Below are positions 32,898-41,480 of a stretch of 47,863 nt of DNA, in pieces. Every line of letters begins with the position of its first letter. Within the stretch, counting starts at the first letter, position 1. The stretch comes from an uncultured Prevotellaceae bacterium (GTDB lineage Bacteria > Bacteroidota > Bacteroidia > Bacteroidales > Bacteroidaceae), in contig CACZZQ010000042.1 of the NCBI GenBank assembly GCA_902785695.1, forward strand, positions 1 through 47,863. Direction: 5' to 3'. A program made the translations under genes and the position numbers. The notes under the pieces were generated by a model. It was not told where the DNA came from. It did not search any database and worked only from the letters and a program-made list of their open reading frames with translations.

Positions 32898-33936
32898 TCA
32901 GGTTGTAGCGAATCTTAATGGCCTTGTCACCATAGACGATATAGATATTGGTGTAAAAGGTCTGACCACCCTTCAGATTGCCAGGATACTGTCCCAGGTT
33001 GCAGGAAAGCATTCCTGTCTCGGGATCGAAAGCAAAGGACTCCATATAGAACTTGTCCTGCCCGTCGTAAGCATAGCGTGCGACCTGAGAAGTCTCTGTA
33101 CCTTCAGCATCGCTGACAGCATGCATCCAGAAACCGATGCCGCCTGCAGATGACTCGTTTGTCAGTGAGTCGAGCACTTGAACGCCCATCACAACATCAT
33201 CAGGCAGATAGCAGTTGGTAGCGAAAAGCAGTTCGTTCAATTGCTCTTTTACAACAGAAAGGTCTGTGATGCCCAGTTTGTCGAGTGCCTCCGTCAGATT
33301 CACCTCCACCTTGTCGGCATCGTAGCCTGCACGGGGCTTCTGCTCCACGTCCTGTGTCAGCTCAGCAACGATGTTGAGTTTGCTGATTTGCTTTTCGGGT
33401 TCGGGAAGTATGACGACGGGCTTCTCAATGACACTGAGCTCAATCTCGAAGGTGACGCTCTTGTTGTTGAATTTCAGTGCAATCTTGGCACTGGCCTTCT
33501 CGCCGGCTTTCATCACATCAGGCATCTGGCCTACATAGAAAGCAAAAACATCGTTTTCTGCCTCAACGTCGGGGCTGGCATAGAAAGCGCTATTAACTCC
33601 CCATTTGGTAGGCTGTCCATTGATAGTCAGCCAAAAGCCATTTGAATCGGCCTTGGTGGAATCAGCCCATTCAACTTCTGTGTTGTCCACCATAGCAGAA
33701 AATAATAGTGGAGATGGTGCTTCAGCCTCGATATAGGCTTTCAGTGCTGTTGCCAACGTGGTGGTGTCGGTTTCCAGTGCCGTTGCAATTTCTGTCAGAC
33801 TGAATTTGATAGCCGAAGAAGAATAGTCCTTCGTGGGATACTGTTCGGTAGATCCCTTGAACTGTGCCTGTGCCGTGATACCTGCCAATAGGCAAACGAC
33901 GACGGCTAATAGTTTTTTGAAATGAGTAGTAATCAT
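32854..33936 (-). CDS. DUF4859-type repeat protein, N-terminal part of a frameshifted gene
   Basis: 360 residues with a signal peptide (MITTHFKKLLAVVVCLLAG to TAQA) and a mature Gln. Two DUF4859-like repeats follow: residues ~60-165 (GFWLTINGQPTKWG, then VGQMPDVMKAGE) and ~225-350 (GIGFWMHAVSD, then LGQYPGNLKGGQ). The frame ends at 32854, just as the next repeat should begin. The start of that repeat (a ~70-residue helical part present in repeat 2) is missing at the junction, which suggests an out-of-frame deletion near 32880. It lies divergent from the hybrid two-component regulator gene, which may control it. Confidence 0.7.
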   Translation of the reverse strand: MITTHFKKLLAVVVCLLAGITAQAQFKGSTEQYPTKDYSSSAIKFSLTEIATALETDTTTLATALKAYIEAEAPSPLLFSAMVDNTEVEWADSTKADSNGFWLTINGQPTKWGVNSAFYASPDVEAENDVFAFYVGQMPDVMKAGEKASAKIALKFNNKSVTFEIELSVIEKPVVILPEPEKQISKLNIVAELTQDVEQKPRAGYDADKVEVNLTEALDKLGITDLSVVKEQLNELLFATNCYLPDDVVMGVQVLDSLTNESSAGGIGFWMHAVSDAEGTETSQVARYAYDGQDKFYMESFAFDPETGMLSCNLGQYPGNLKGGQTFYTNIYIVYGDKAIKIRYNLNVLDVQLGSLDQFR

Positions 33937-34012
33937 ACCATTTGAAAATTTTTAGTTTGTAATTATAATAGTTAAGTTGAAGATTTTTTTTGTCTGTTGA
34001 TGAAATCTGTGG

Positions 34013-34020
34013 CAAAGATA
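34013..34020 (-). promoter_or_regulatory. Probable -7 box of the DUF4859-type gene
   Basis: TATCTTTG on the minus strand, ~75 bp upstream of the start at 33936. No convincing -33 TTG at the right distance, which would fit a promoter needing an activator. Confidence 0.4.
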
Positions 34021-34152
34021 CAGTTTTTTTTCATTCGACCATGAAAAAAGTGTATTAAATTAAGGTCTTTGGACGATAATTTTATCTTTTGGATGATATT
34101 GTCAGCCCTGAAAAGCGAAAAAGGCGTTTTTTCTCTTTTTCTCTTGATTTTG

Positions 34153-34184
34153 TTTGCACGGACAACGGAAAAGTCGTAATTTTG
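34153..34184 (+). promoter_or_regulatory. Promoter of the hybrid two-component regulator
   Basis: TTTG (34153-34156), a 20-bp spacer, TAATTTTG (34177-34184). It fixes the start at ATG 34203, 18 bp downstream, and rules out a longer reading from 34089. Confidence 0.75.
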
Positions 34185-34202
34185 TCAGGCAAACTAAAAA
34201 CA

Positions 34203-37200
34203 ATGAACGCGATGTTACTAAAACTATGCTGCGGCGACAGGGCTATGATGCTCATCCTGACGCTTATCTTCCCCCTTTCGACTTTTGCCAACTACCAGTA
34301 CCGTCATATTGGTATGGAGGACGGACTGCCCTCGAACACCGTGCGCAATATAGTGCAGGACAAGTACGGCTATATGTGGTTTGGCACCGACAACGGCCTG
34401 TGCCGCTACGACGGAATCCGGGTGCAGCCCTTCCGTATTGTCCAGAACAACAGCAACCAGTATGTGTCGGCGCTGCTGGCTACCGACGAGGGCATCCTGA
34501 CGGGAACAGAGCAGGGCGTGTTCCTGCTCAGGCATCATACCGATAGCTTCGAGCAACTCCCTATCGATATCCGTTCCACGGTGACCTCCCTTACACTCGA
34601 TAAGGAAGGTGGTCTCTGGATTTCCACATCATCACAAGGCATCTGGCACTATACCTTCAACAGCCAGGAGTCGCGCCAATATCCCTATCTTCAGACAAAC
34701 GGTTTCGTGGCTCAGGTCTATGTTGACAACACAAACCAGATCTGGGCGGTTTCCAATTACGGAACCTATGTGGTGGGACGTCTGAACCGTCTGCATAACA
34801 AGTTCGAGAGGGCTGTGTTCGATTCCACCATACCCTATAACTCCCTGTGTATGCTACAGACACGCGACGGGCGTTACTGGCTTGGCACGTGGGAACAGGG
34901 ACTGGTCTTTATCCATAGCGACGGCCATTTGGAACAGGTGCTCCCTCCCAGTGTGGCCAACCATATCCATACGCTCTACGAACGCTCCGACAACACCATC
35001 TGCTTGGGCTGCGACGATGGGTTGATATGTTTCACCCCCGCTACCAACAACTGGAGCCGACTGTGGCAACAGCCGTCCAAGGACGATCGCTTTACTTATG
35101 CCATCACCAGCGACACGGAGGGTGGACTGTGGATGGGTACCTTCTATGGGGGTGTCTATTACGTGTCGCCCATGGGCAGACGCTTTGATGCGTTTACCAC
35201 CGACAACGGTCTGCGGGGCAATGTCGTGTCGCGGTTCTGCGAAGACCAGCAGGGCAACGTCTGGTTGGCCAGCGACGATGGCGGCATCATGTGCTATTCT
35301 CCGCAGCAGCAACTGTTCGTGGATTATGCCCATCAGGACGAACTGAGCACCGTCAATGCCCATGCCCTGGCCATGAAAGGCACGGAGCTCTGGATAGGCA
35401 CCTACACCCGTGGTGTCTATGTGCTGAACACCGCTACGGGGGAACTGCGCCATTACGGACCAGACAAGCTGACAGACCCCAGTTCATACGCCATCTGCCA
35501 CGACAGCAAGGGGCGCACATGGGTGGCCACGATGGAGGGCCTTTACCTTTATCTTCCTGAGACCGACAGTTTCCAACGTATCGGTGCCACCAATGCCCTC
35601 ACGATTGATATCGATGAAGACAGCCACCATCGCCTGTGGCTCTCCACGGAAGGGGCAGGCCTGTGCTGCTATTCGCCCGAAAAGAAAGAGATGAAGCATT
35701 ATCAGTATCAGACCGACAACCCTTACTCGCTGTCCAACGACCAGGTGAACTGTACGTTGATAGATACTGGTGGAAACCTCTGGGTTGGCACGCTCGACGG
35801 TCTGTGCTACTATGATGCCTCTAAAGACCGCTTCACGAAGGTAGACCTGAGCGTAGAGACGGGCAATGTGATGAGCATCATAGAAGACCACGGCCTGTTA
35901 TGGCTCTCCACCGATCATGGCATTGTGAAATACGAGCCGTCAACCTCAACCCCCCAGTCTCAAACATCAACCCTCAACATCCAACGCTTCACCCGCCACG
36001 ACGGACTGGTCTGTGAGCAGGGGCAGCCCAACTCTGGGTTCAAAGCCAGCGACGGGCGCATCTATTTCGGTTCTGTGAATGGTTTTTGTACTTTCTTCCC
36101 CTATCAGATCAAGACCAACACTATCATGCCGCCCGTCTATGTACAGGTGCAAGAGGGCAACCATCAGACCATTTTCTCTTTTGTCGCCCTCAGCTACTGC
36201 TCGCCCGAGAAGAACCAGTATGCCTATATGCTTGAAGGCTACGACAAGGACTGGAACTACGTGGGCAACCAGACGCGTGCCACCTACACCAGTCTGCCAG
36301 CAGGCACCTATACCTTCCGTGTGAAAGCTACCAACAACGACGGCATCTGGAGCGAAAACGAGGCCTCTGTAAGCATCGTAGTGCCGCCGCCTTTCTGGTG
36401 GACGTGGTATGCCAAGCTCTTCTATGTGCTGCTCATCGTCTTCTGCATCTGGTATTACGTGCGCTTCCGGCTGCGTCAGGCCGAGCATCGCCATCAGCAG
36501 GAGCTGCAGCGACTGCAGGAACAGAAGGAGAAAGAGGCCCGCGAGGCCCGTCTGAACTTCTTCACTATGGTGGCTCATGAGATTCGCACCCCCGTGTCGC
36601 TCATCATCGGTCCACTGGAGCAGATGAAAGCATCTCTTCCCTCTCCCCACTCCCCTCTCACCTCAAACCTCGACATCGTAGACCGCAATGCCCACCGCCT
36701 GTTGGAACTTGTCAACCAGCTTCTCGACTTCCGCAAGGCCGAGCAGCATCTGTTGGTGAGTCATTTTCAGGCTCAGAATATCAGCGAACTGCTTCATGCC
36801 GTGTGTGAACGCTTCGAACCCACGTTCCAGCAGAACGGCAAGACGTTCACCGTCCATTACCCCGACGGCCATTTCACGGCTATCGTCGACGGCGAGGCCC
36901 TGACCAAGGTAGTGAGCAACCTGCTTACCAATGCCAATAAATACAGTAAGGCGAATGTCACGCTAAGTTGCATCATTGAGCCCGACGAGAAGCATTTCCG
37001 CATCACGGTGAGCGACGACGGCGTGGGCATCCGCGAGGAAGACCGCCAGCGCATCTTCGAGCCTTTCTTCCAGGCTCAGGACAACAAGCCCGGCACGGGC
37101 ATCGGCCTGAATATCGTGAAGAATATCATAGACCAGCATCACGGCACCATTACCGTAGATTCTGAGGTGGGGCAGGGTTCTACTTTTACTATCATTTTGC

Positions 37201-38018
37201 CAGTCAGGCAAAAAGAAAATGAAAAACTGAAGAATGAAAAAATGAAAGATGAAATCACTTCTCACCCATCACTCCTCCTCGTCGACGACTCCGACGATAT
37301 GCTGGAATTCCTTGCTGGCAGCTTCAGTCAGCAGTATCAGATCAGCACGGCCCATGACGGCATCGAGGCCCTCGACCAGTTGTCAAAACAGCCGTTCGAC
37401 CTGATTATCAGCGACTGGATGATGCCGCGCATGGACGGGGCAGAATTCTGCCGACGGGTGCGCAACAACGCTCAGACCAGTCATATCCCCTTGATCCTGC
37501 TCACCGCCAAGACCGATGACCAGTCGAAGGTGGAGGGCATGGACATCGGTGCCGATGCCTATATCGAAAAGCCCTTCTCCCCTCAGTATCTGGAGGCCTG
37601 CATCCGCAATATCATTGCTATGAGGCGCAAGCTCATAGAGAAGTTCTCCAATGAGCCGTCGGCATCTGTCACCGAGATCTCCAATAACCCCACCGACAAT
37701 AAGTTCCTCACGGAGATGACAAGGCTTATTGAGGAAAATATTTCAAACAGCGACCTGTCGGTGAATTTCCTGGCCGAGCAGTTGGGCATCAGCCGCAGTG
37801 GACTCTTCGCGAAGATCAAGACGCTGGCCGATGTCACGCCAAACGAGATGATTCAGATTATCCGCCTGAAGCGTGCCGCCCGTCTGCTGCGCGAAGGCAA
37901 GTATCTGGTCAGCGAGGTGGGCTATATGGTGGGCTTCTCCAATCCCTCGTATTTTACCAAGTGTTTCCAGAAACAGTTTGGAATCACCCCGGGAGAATAT
38001 ATCAAGGGCGCGTCATAG
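34203..38018 (+). CDS. Hybrid two-component system sensor/regulator (HTCS)
   Basis: 1271 residues from ATG 34203. A short signal segment (MLILTLIFPLSTFA) is followed by ~14 beta-propeller blades (WFGTDNGLCRYDG-type repeats), a Y_Y_Y domain (~660-725) and a membrane helix (~733-753). Then come a HisKA H-box VAHEIRTPVS (His792), an ATPase with NLLTNANKYSK and GTGIGLNIVKN, a receiver domain (phospho-acceptor Asp1071 in DLIISDWMMP), and a C-terminal AraC-type HTH (~1170-1271). It senses a glycan-derived ligand in the periplasm and activates nearby genes, here perhaps the divergent DUF4859-type gene. Three low-complexity stretches look inserted: after the propeller (35940-35985), after the H-box (36632-36672), and between ATPase and receiver (37210-37256). 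Confidence 0.92.
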   Translation: MNAMLLKLCCGDRAMMLILTLIFPLSTFANYQYRHIGMEDGLPSNTVRNIVQDKYGYMWFGTDNGLCRYDGIRVQPFRIVQNNSNQYVSALLATDEGILTGTEQGVFLLRHHTDSFEQLPIDIRSTVTSLTLDKEGGLWISTSSQGIWHYTFNSQESRQYPYLQTNGFVAQVYVDNTNQIWAVSNYGTYVVGRLNRLHNKFERAVFDSTIPYNSLCMLQTRDGRYWLGTWEQGLVFIHSDGHLEQVLPPSVANHIHTLYERSDNTICLGCDDGLICFTPATNNWSRLWQQPSKDDRFTYAITSDTEGGLWMGTFYGGVYYVSPMGRRFDAFTTDNGLRGNVVSRFCEDQQGNVWLASDDGGIMCYSPQQQLFVDYAHQDELSTVNAHALAMKGTELWIGTYTRGVYVLNTATGELRHYGPDKLTDPSSYAICHDSKGRTWVATMEGLYLYLPETDSFQRIGATNALTIDIDEDSHHRLWLSTEGAGLCCYSPEKKEMKHYQYQTDNPYSLSNDQVNCTLIDTGGNLWVGTLDGLCYYDASKDRFTKVDLSVETGNVMSIIEDHGLLWLSTDHGIVKYEPSTSTPQSQTSTLNIQRFTRHDGLVCEQGQPNSGFKASDGRIYFGSVNGFCTFFPYQIKTNTIMPPVYVQVQEGNHQTIFSFVALSYCSPEKNQYAYMLEGYDKDWNYVGNQTRATYTSLPAGTYTFRVKATNNDGIWSENEASVSIVVPPPFWWTWYAKLFYVLLIVFCIWYYVRFRLRQAEHRHQQELQRLQEQKEKEAREARLNFFTMVAHEIRTPVSLIIGPLEQMKASLPSPHSPLTSNLDIVDRNAHRLLELVNQLLDFRKAEQHLLVSHFQAQNISELLHAVCERFEPTFQQNGKTFTVHYPDGHFTAIVDGEALTKVVSNLLTNANKYSKANVTLSCIIEPDEKHFRITVSDDGVGIREEDRQRIFEPFFQAQDNKPGTGIGLNIVKNIIDQHHGTITVDSEVGQGSTFTIILPVRQKENEKLKNEKMKDEITSHPSLLLVDDSDDMLEFLAGSFSQQYQISTAHDGIEALDQLSKQPFDLIISDWMMPRMDGAEFCRRVRNNAQTSHIPLILLTAKTDDQSKVEGMDIGADAYIEKPFSPQYLEACIRNIIAMRRKLIEKFSNEPSASVTEISNNPTDNKFLTEMTRLIEENISNSDLSVNFLAEQLGISRSGLFAKIKTLADVTPNEMIQIIRLKRAARLLREGKYLVSEVGYMVGFSNPSYFTKCFQKQFGITPGEYIKGAS

Positions 38019-38030
38019 GAGATGAAAAAA

Positions 38031-38056
38031 GGTCGGGAAGCTTTCGTTTCCCGACC
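38031..38056. terminator. Terminator hairpin between convergent genes
   Basis: GGTCGGGAA (38031-38039) with TTCCCGACC (38048-38056), 8-nt loop. An A-run precedes it on the plus strand, giving a T-run for the minus-strand gene at 38088. It probably serves both genes. Confidence 0.75.
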
Positions 38057-38087
38057 TCATAGTATATGGTTTATGGTTGATGACTGT

Positions 38088-41000
38088 TTACTTCACCACC
38101 TTTTCGGTCTTGATGGTGCCGTCGCTCATCACCTTCTTCACAATCACGATACCTTTCTGAGCCTTGTTGATGCTGCGGCCGTTGAGGTCGAAGAGCTGGA
38201 TAGCGCGAACCTTGTTGCTCTTGGCAGCGTCGATGTTGGTCTCGATATCCTGCTTTGCATCTTCATAAGCCTTAGCGTAGTCGAAGTCGGGTGCTACACC
38301 AGTCATAATTAGTTTGATCTTGCTGAAGAAATACTGAGAGTCACTGGTAAATTGTGCACCGACAACCAGCTTGCCATCAGTTACGACAATCTCAGGAATT
38401 ACAATGACCTGATTGAAGCCCTGACCACCAATGATAGGCTCTTTGCCTGCAAATACTTCTTCTACTGTTTCTTCTTCTTCTGCAGCTGCCTTTGCCTCTT
38501 CCTCTTCTGCAATTTCTTTAGAAGTCTTTGCAAAGACGTAACCTTGTACCACAGTAGGATTATCTGCATTGTTAGCTCTATCTAACCAGTCACATACATA
38601 GTACTGGATGGTATATTCACCTGCGGGCAGGTCGGTGATGGAAGCATTCTCCATACGTACATCGCCATACCATGTGGTAAATGCACAGTCCTCAGGCAGT
38701 CCTTCGATGTTGCGTTCGCCCTGCCATGTGGTGTTTGCATATAGGTTACCATTGCCAGAAGCCGTCCAGCCGGGAACATTACCCTCTGCGAAGCCCTTGC
38801 TCTGCTGGTGTGCATAGATGTTCGGGTTCTTTGCGAACACGCTCATGTCGTAGGTCTTGGTGATTTGTATTTCATCGCCAGTCTCCTCATCGAAGTCCTC
38901 AGAAACGATTTTGAAGAATTCGTCCTTATTGGTCTTAATAGCCTCGTAGGTCTTCATGGTAGCGATAGCCTTGATGGCATTTGCAATATCGTCATTATCG
39001 CTAATAGAGTTGTTGGCTGCAACTATCACGGGATCCTCTTCGCTGACTCCCAGTTCCTTTGTTAGTAACTCAACACCTAAACGGAGACGCTCGGTAAGTA
39101 CTTTGTAACCGGCATCACCCAGTCTTGATTCACCTTCTGTGAACATATCTCCGCAGAGGTCGGCCAGTGGCTTCAGCTCGGCATTGGCAGCGTTGAGCTC
39201 GTCATCCAAGATGATATTCTTGCCGGCATATTTCTCGGCAGTGGCCTTCAGTTCCAGGTACAATGGAGTGGTGTTGAATTTGCTTTCGGCATACTGCTCT
39301 GCGAGTCCCTGAACTTTGTCGTTACAATCAATGTAAGTGTCAACGAGGTCATGGTGATTGGTCATAGCCTTTACCAAGTTGCTCAAATCAATGATGGCAG
39401 CATCAATCACGCTGGGAGCGGTGTAGCCTTCTACCTCAGCCTCGTATTTGGCAATAGCCTCTGACAGAGCGTTGAATGCCTCGCCGGCATATTTCTCGTC
39501 CTCATTAGCGGTCTTCGTCTCATTAGCTTGTGCAATAGCAGTCATCAGTTCTTCAGATACCTGCTTACCGGTAGAGAACTTGATCTCGCCAGTAGAATAG
39601 TACTCGTCACCCAGGTCAACCTCGCCATAGATCTTATCGATAGAGATGGTATGCTCACCGTCAGCAAGATTTGCAGTGCCAGTACGCTTCAGGATGATTT
39701 CGGTTGCAAAGCCCTCAGCAGGTTCTATGGTCAGGGCCTCGTTGTCAAGCTTAGCCTTGATTCTTGCACAGTCAGCCTTCTTGTCGAACACCACCTTGAA
39801 CTCTTTGATGGTAGCAGGCAGGTTGAATGAACCCTCTTCGGGATCGCTGCTCATCACCTCGGGAGCACCATAGAGGTAAGACATCACCTCTTGGAGTTGG
39901 TCTTCCTCGTCATAGTGACCCTTAACATCTGCAAATTCAACGGCATCGCCTAACACGCCCTTGGCATCCATCTGAAGCAGGAGATAGGTCTCGTCTTCTG
40001 GCTTGTTCCAGCTAACAAGCAACTCGGTTTCTTCTTCTTCCAAGACATCGGCTTCCCCATCGGCTTCCCAGCTCTCATCAAAGAATACATAGAGTTCGCC
40101 AGTGAGGTCGGCCTCAACAGACATCAGGGGAACAACCTTGCCGTTGACCTTTACCGTGATGCAGTCGGTAGGCATCATCAGACGCTTCTTACCCTGAGCA
40201 CCTTTCTTCACTAATTTAATAATATTGGTGTAGTAAGGGAAGAGAATTCGAATACAAGTCTTGCTGTACAAGGCTTCAACTGTTGGCGTATAGATATCGA
40301 AATAGATGTTATCGAAATAATAGTTGTTGGCATCAGCAATGTCGTTCAGGTTGAATGCCACAGACTGGAATTTCTTGTCGGCAGTAGACTGCTGGCTGGT
40401 AACCTGTCCTTCCTTTTCATAAGTTTGCCAGTCATCTGAGAATTCGATGTTTCCAAACAAATCATAATGAATATAGTCACCGGGTTCAGCATGTGCCTGT
40501 GTAGCAATAGCGCCTCCTTGGTCTGCTTTATAGTCAAATTTTACGCGGTATTTAGTACCAGATTCCACTGGCTCGGTGAAGCGGAACCAGAACTGGTTGT
40601 CCCATGCTTCTTTTACTTTCTCTGTAGCTTCCACCAGAATGCCACGGCTGCCATCAACACCTACGTCATTGCTGATTGCTGCATGAGGAACGGGATTTGC
40701 TTGGTCATTGGCAATCTTGGCGTAGAAGCAGCTATCGCTTTCACCTTCCATGTCGCTGTTGATGATGAGTGGCTTCCAGATTCCATACTCAGACAGAGGA
40801 GGCATCACGTCACCCGGCTTCAGGATCTGAATCTTCTGGATATAGACAACACCTATGGTCTTACCCATCTGCCAAAGGATGTGCTCGTCGTTACCGGTAG
40901 AGGTAACGGCAGCGGTGTGGTTGACAGTGTAGAGCTTGAATTCGTCAGATTGCTGGAACTCTAACGTAGCATTACCACTTGTACCCCAAGTACCGATAGA

Positions 41001-41099
41001 CAGGTTGGCATAACCGTCCATATCGGCCTTCATCCATACTCTGATAACATAGTCCTCACCTTCTACGGTGTTGAACCAGTCGAGCACGAACGGCTGCAA
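38088..41099 (-). CDS. Large secreted multidomain protein, main part of a frameshifted gene
   Basis: ~1003 residues in this frame with no signal peptide of its own. The frame opens upstream as ILIIEQSNNWDLQPF and its first codon here (TTG) is unlikely to be a true start. There is an N-terminal jelly-roll-like carbohydrate-binding region (residues 1-250, two modules). A Big_5-like domain follows near 420-500 (APEVMSSDPEEGSFNLPATI). Helical Ala/Glu-rich linkers span 510-730, a jelly-roll module spans 750-930, and an acidic Glu/Ala loop (EEEEAKAAAEEEE) follows. The tail is LFDLNGRSINKAQKG, then EKVVK. The signal peptide is in another frame at 41119-41250. A surface protein if expressed in one piece. 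Confidence 0.7.
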   Translation of the reverse strand: MQPFVLDWFNTVEGEDYVIRVWMKADMDGYANLSIGTWGTSGNATLEFQQSDEFKLYTVNHTAAVTSTGNDEHILWQMGKTIGVVYIQKIQILKPGDVMPPLSEYGIWKPLIINSDMEGESDSCFYAKIANDQANPVPHAAISNDVGVDGSRGILVEATEKVKEAWDNQFWFRFTEPVESGTKYRVKFDYKADQGGAIATQAHAEPGDYIHYDLFGNIEFSDDWQTYEKEGQVTSQQSTADKKFQSVAFNLNDIADANNYYFDNIYFDIYTPTVEALYSKTCIRILFPYYTNIIKLVKKGAQGKKRLMMPTDCITVKVNGKVVPLMSVEADLTGELYVFFDESWEADGEADVLEEEETELLVSWNKPEDETYLLLQMDAKGVLGDAVEFADVKGHYDEEDQLQEVMSYLYGAPEVMSSDPEEGSFNLPATIKEFKVVFDKKADCARIKAKLDNEALTIEPAEGFATEIILKRTGTANLADGEHTISIDKIYGEVDLGDEYYSTGEIKFSTGKQVSEELMTAIAQANETKTANEDEKYAGEAFNALSEAIAKYEAEVEGYTAPSVIDAAIIDLSNLVKAMTNHHDLVDTYIDCNDKVQGLAEQYAESKFNTTPLYLELKATAEKYAGKNIILDDELNAANAELKPLADLCGDMFTEGESRLGDAGYKVLTERLRLGVELLTKELGVSEEDPVIVAANNSISDNDDIANAIKAIATMKTYEAIKTNKDEFFKIVSEDFDEETGDEIQITKTYDMSVFAKNPNIYAHQQSKGFAEGNVPGWTASGNGNLYANTTWQGERNIEGLPEDCAFTTWYGDVRMENASITDLPAGEYTIQYYVCDWLDRANNADNPTVVQGYVFAKTSKEIAEEEEAKAAAEEEETVEEVFAGKEPIIGGQGFNQVIVIPEIVVTDGKLVVGAQFTSDSQYFFSKIKLIMTGVAPDFDYAKAYEDAKQDIETNIDAAKSNKVRAIQLFDLNGRSINKAQKGIVIVKKVMSDGTIKTEKVVK

Positions 41100-41118
41100 G
41101 TCCCAGTTATTGCTCTGC

Positions 41119-41250
41119 TCAATAATAAGGATAGGAGTCCGTTGTGGTGTAGTCTCGTTCCAGAATCAACTGGAGACCATCCTGCGCACTTACTGTCCCC
41201 GAAGCCAACAGCAACAGGAACATCAATAACGATCTTGTAAAAGTTCTCAT
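41119..41250 (-). pseudogene. Signal-peptide part of the frameshifted secreted protein
   Basis: 43 codons: MRTFTRSLLMFLLLLASG and TVSAQ form a signal peptide with mature Gln, followed by QDGLQLILERD and a stop at 41119. The downstream domain continues only in another frame, whose upstream stop is at 41166-41168. The shift therefore lies between 41121 and 41166. Confidence 0.75.
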
Positions 41251-41332
41251 GTCTTGATAATTTAGTTAATAATAATAGTATAATAATCTGGTTGTAATCT
41301 CTTTAAAAGAGGCTTTTAGCAATTTCTGCTGG

Positions 41333-41340
41333 CAAAGGTA
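41333..41340 (-). promoter_or_regulatory. Probable -7 box of the frameshifted secreted-protein gene
   Basis: TACCTTTG on the minus strand, ~83 bp upstream of the start at 41250. No good -33 TTG is visible at the usual spacing. Confidence 0.4.
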
Positions 41341-41418
41341 AAACTTTTCCTTTTATACGTATTTATGCTATGTCGCAGATTGTTTTTTTTATGTCTCATT
41401 ATAAAAAAACAACGAAAA

Positions 41419-41450
41419 TTTGGCGTATTAAAAGAAAGTACATACCTTTG
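41419..41450 (+). promoter_or_regulatory. Promoter of the M28-family lipoprotein gene
   Basis: TTTG (41419-41422), a 20-bp spacer, TACCTTTG (41443-41450). It lies 30 bp upstream of ATG 41481 and argues against a start at 41370. Confidence 0.75.
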
Positions 41451-41480
41451 CACACGCTAAAAATAGAAGGAAACAAGGTT

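Noticed and set aside
32718-33645. Plus-strand proteins opposite the DUF4859-type gene
   Set aside because: They are shadows of the coding strand; no independent start signals or domains.
34089-34202. Longer N-terminus for the hybrid two-component regulator
   Set aside because: The promoter boxes at 34153-34184 lie inside that stretch and the signal segment begins after ATG 34203.
41370-41480. Longer N-terminus for the M28-family protein
   Set aside because: The promoter at 41419-41450 and the lipobox spacing require the start at 41481.
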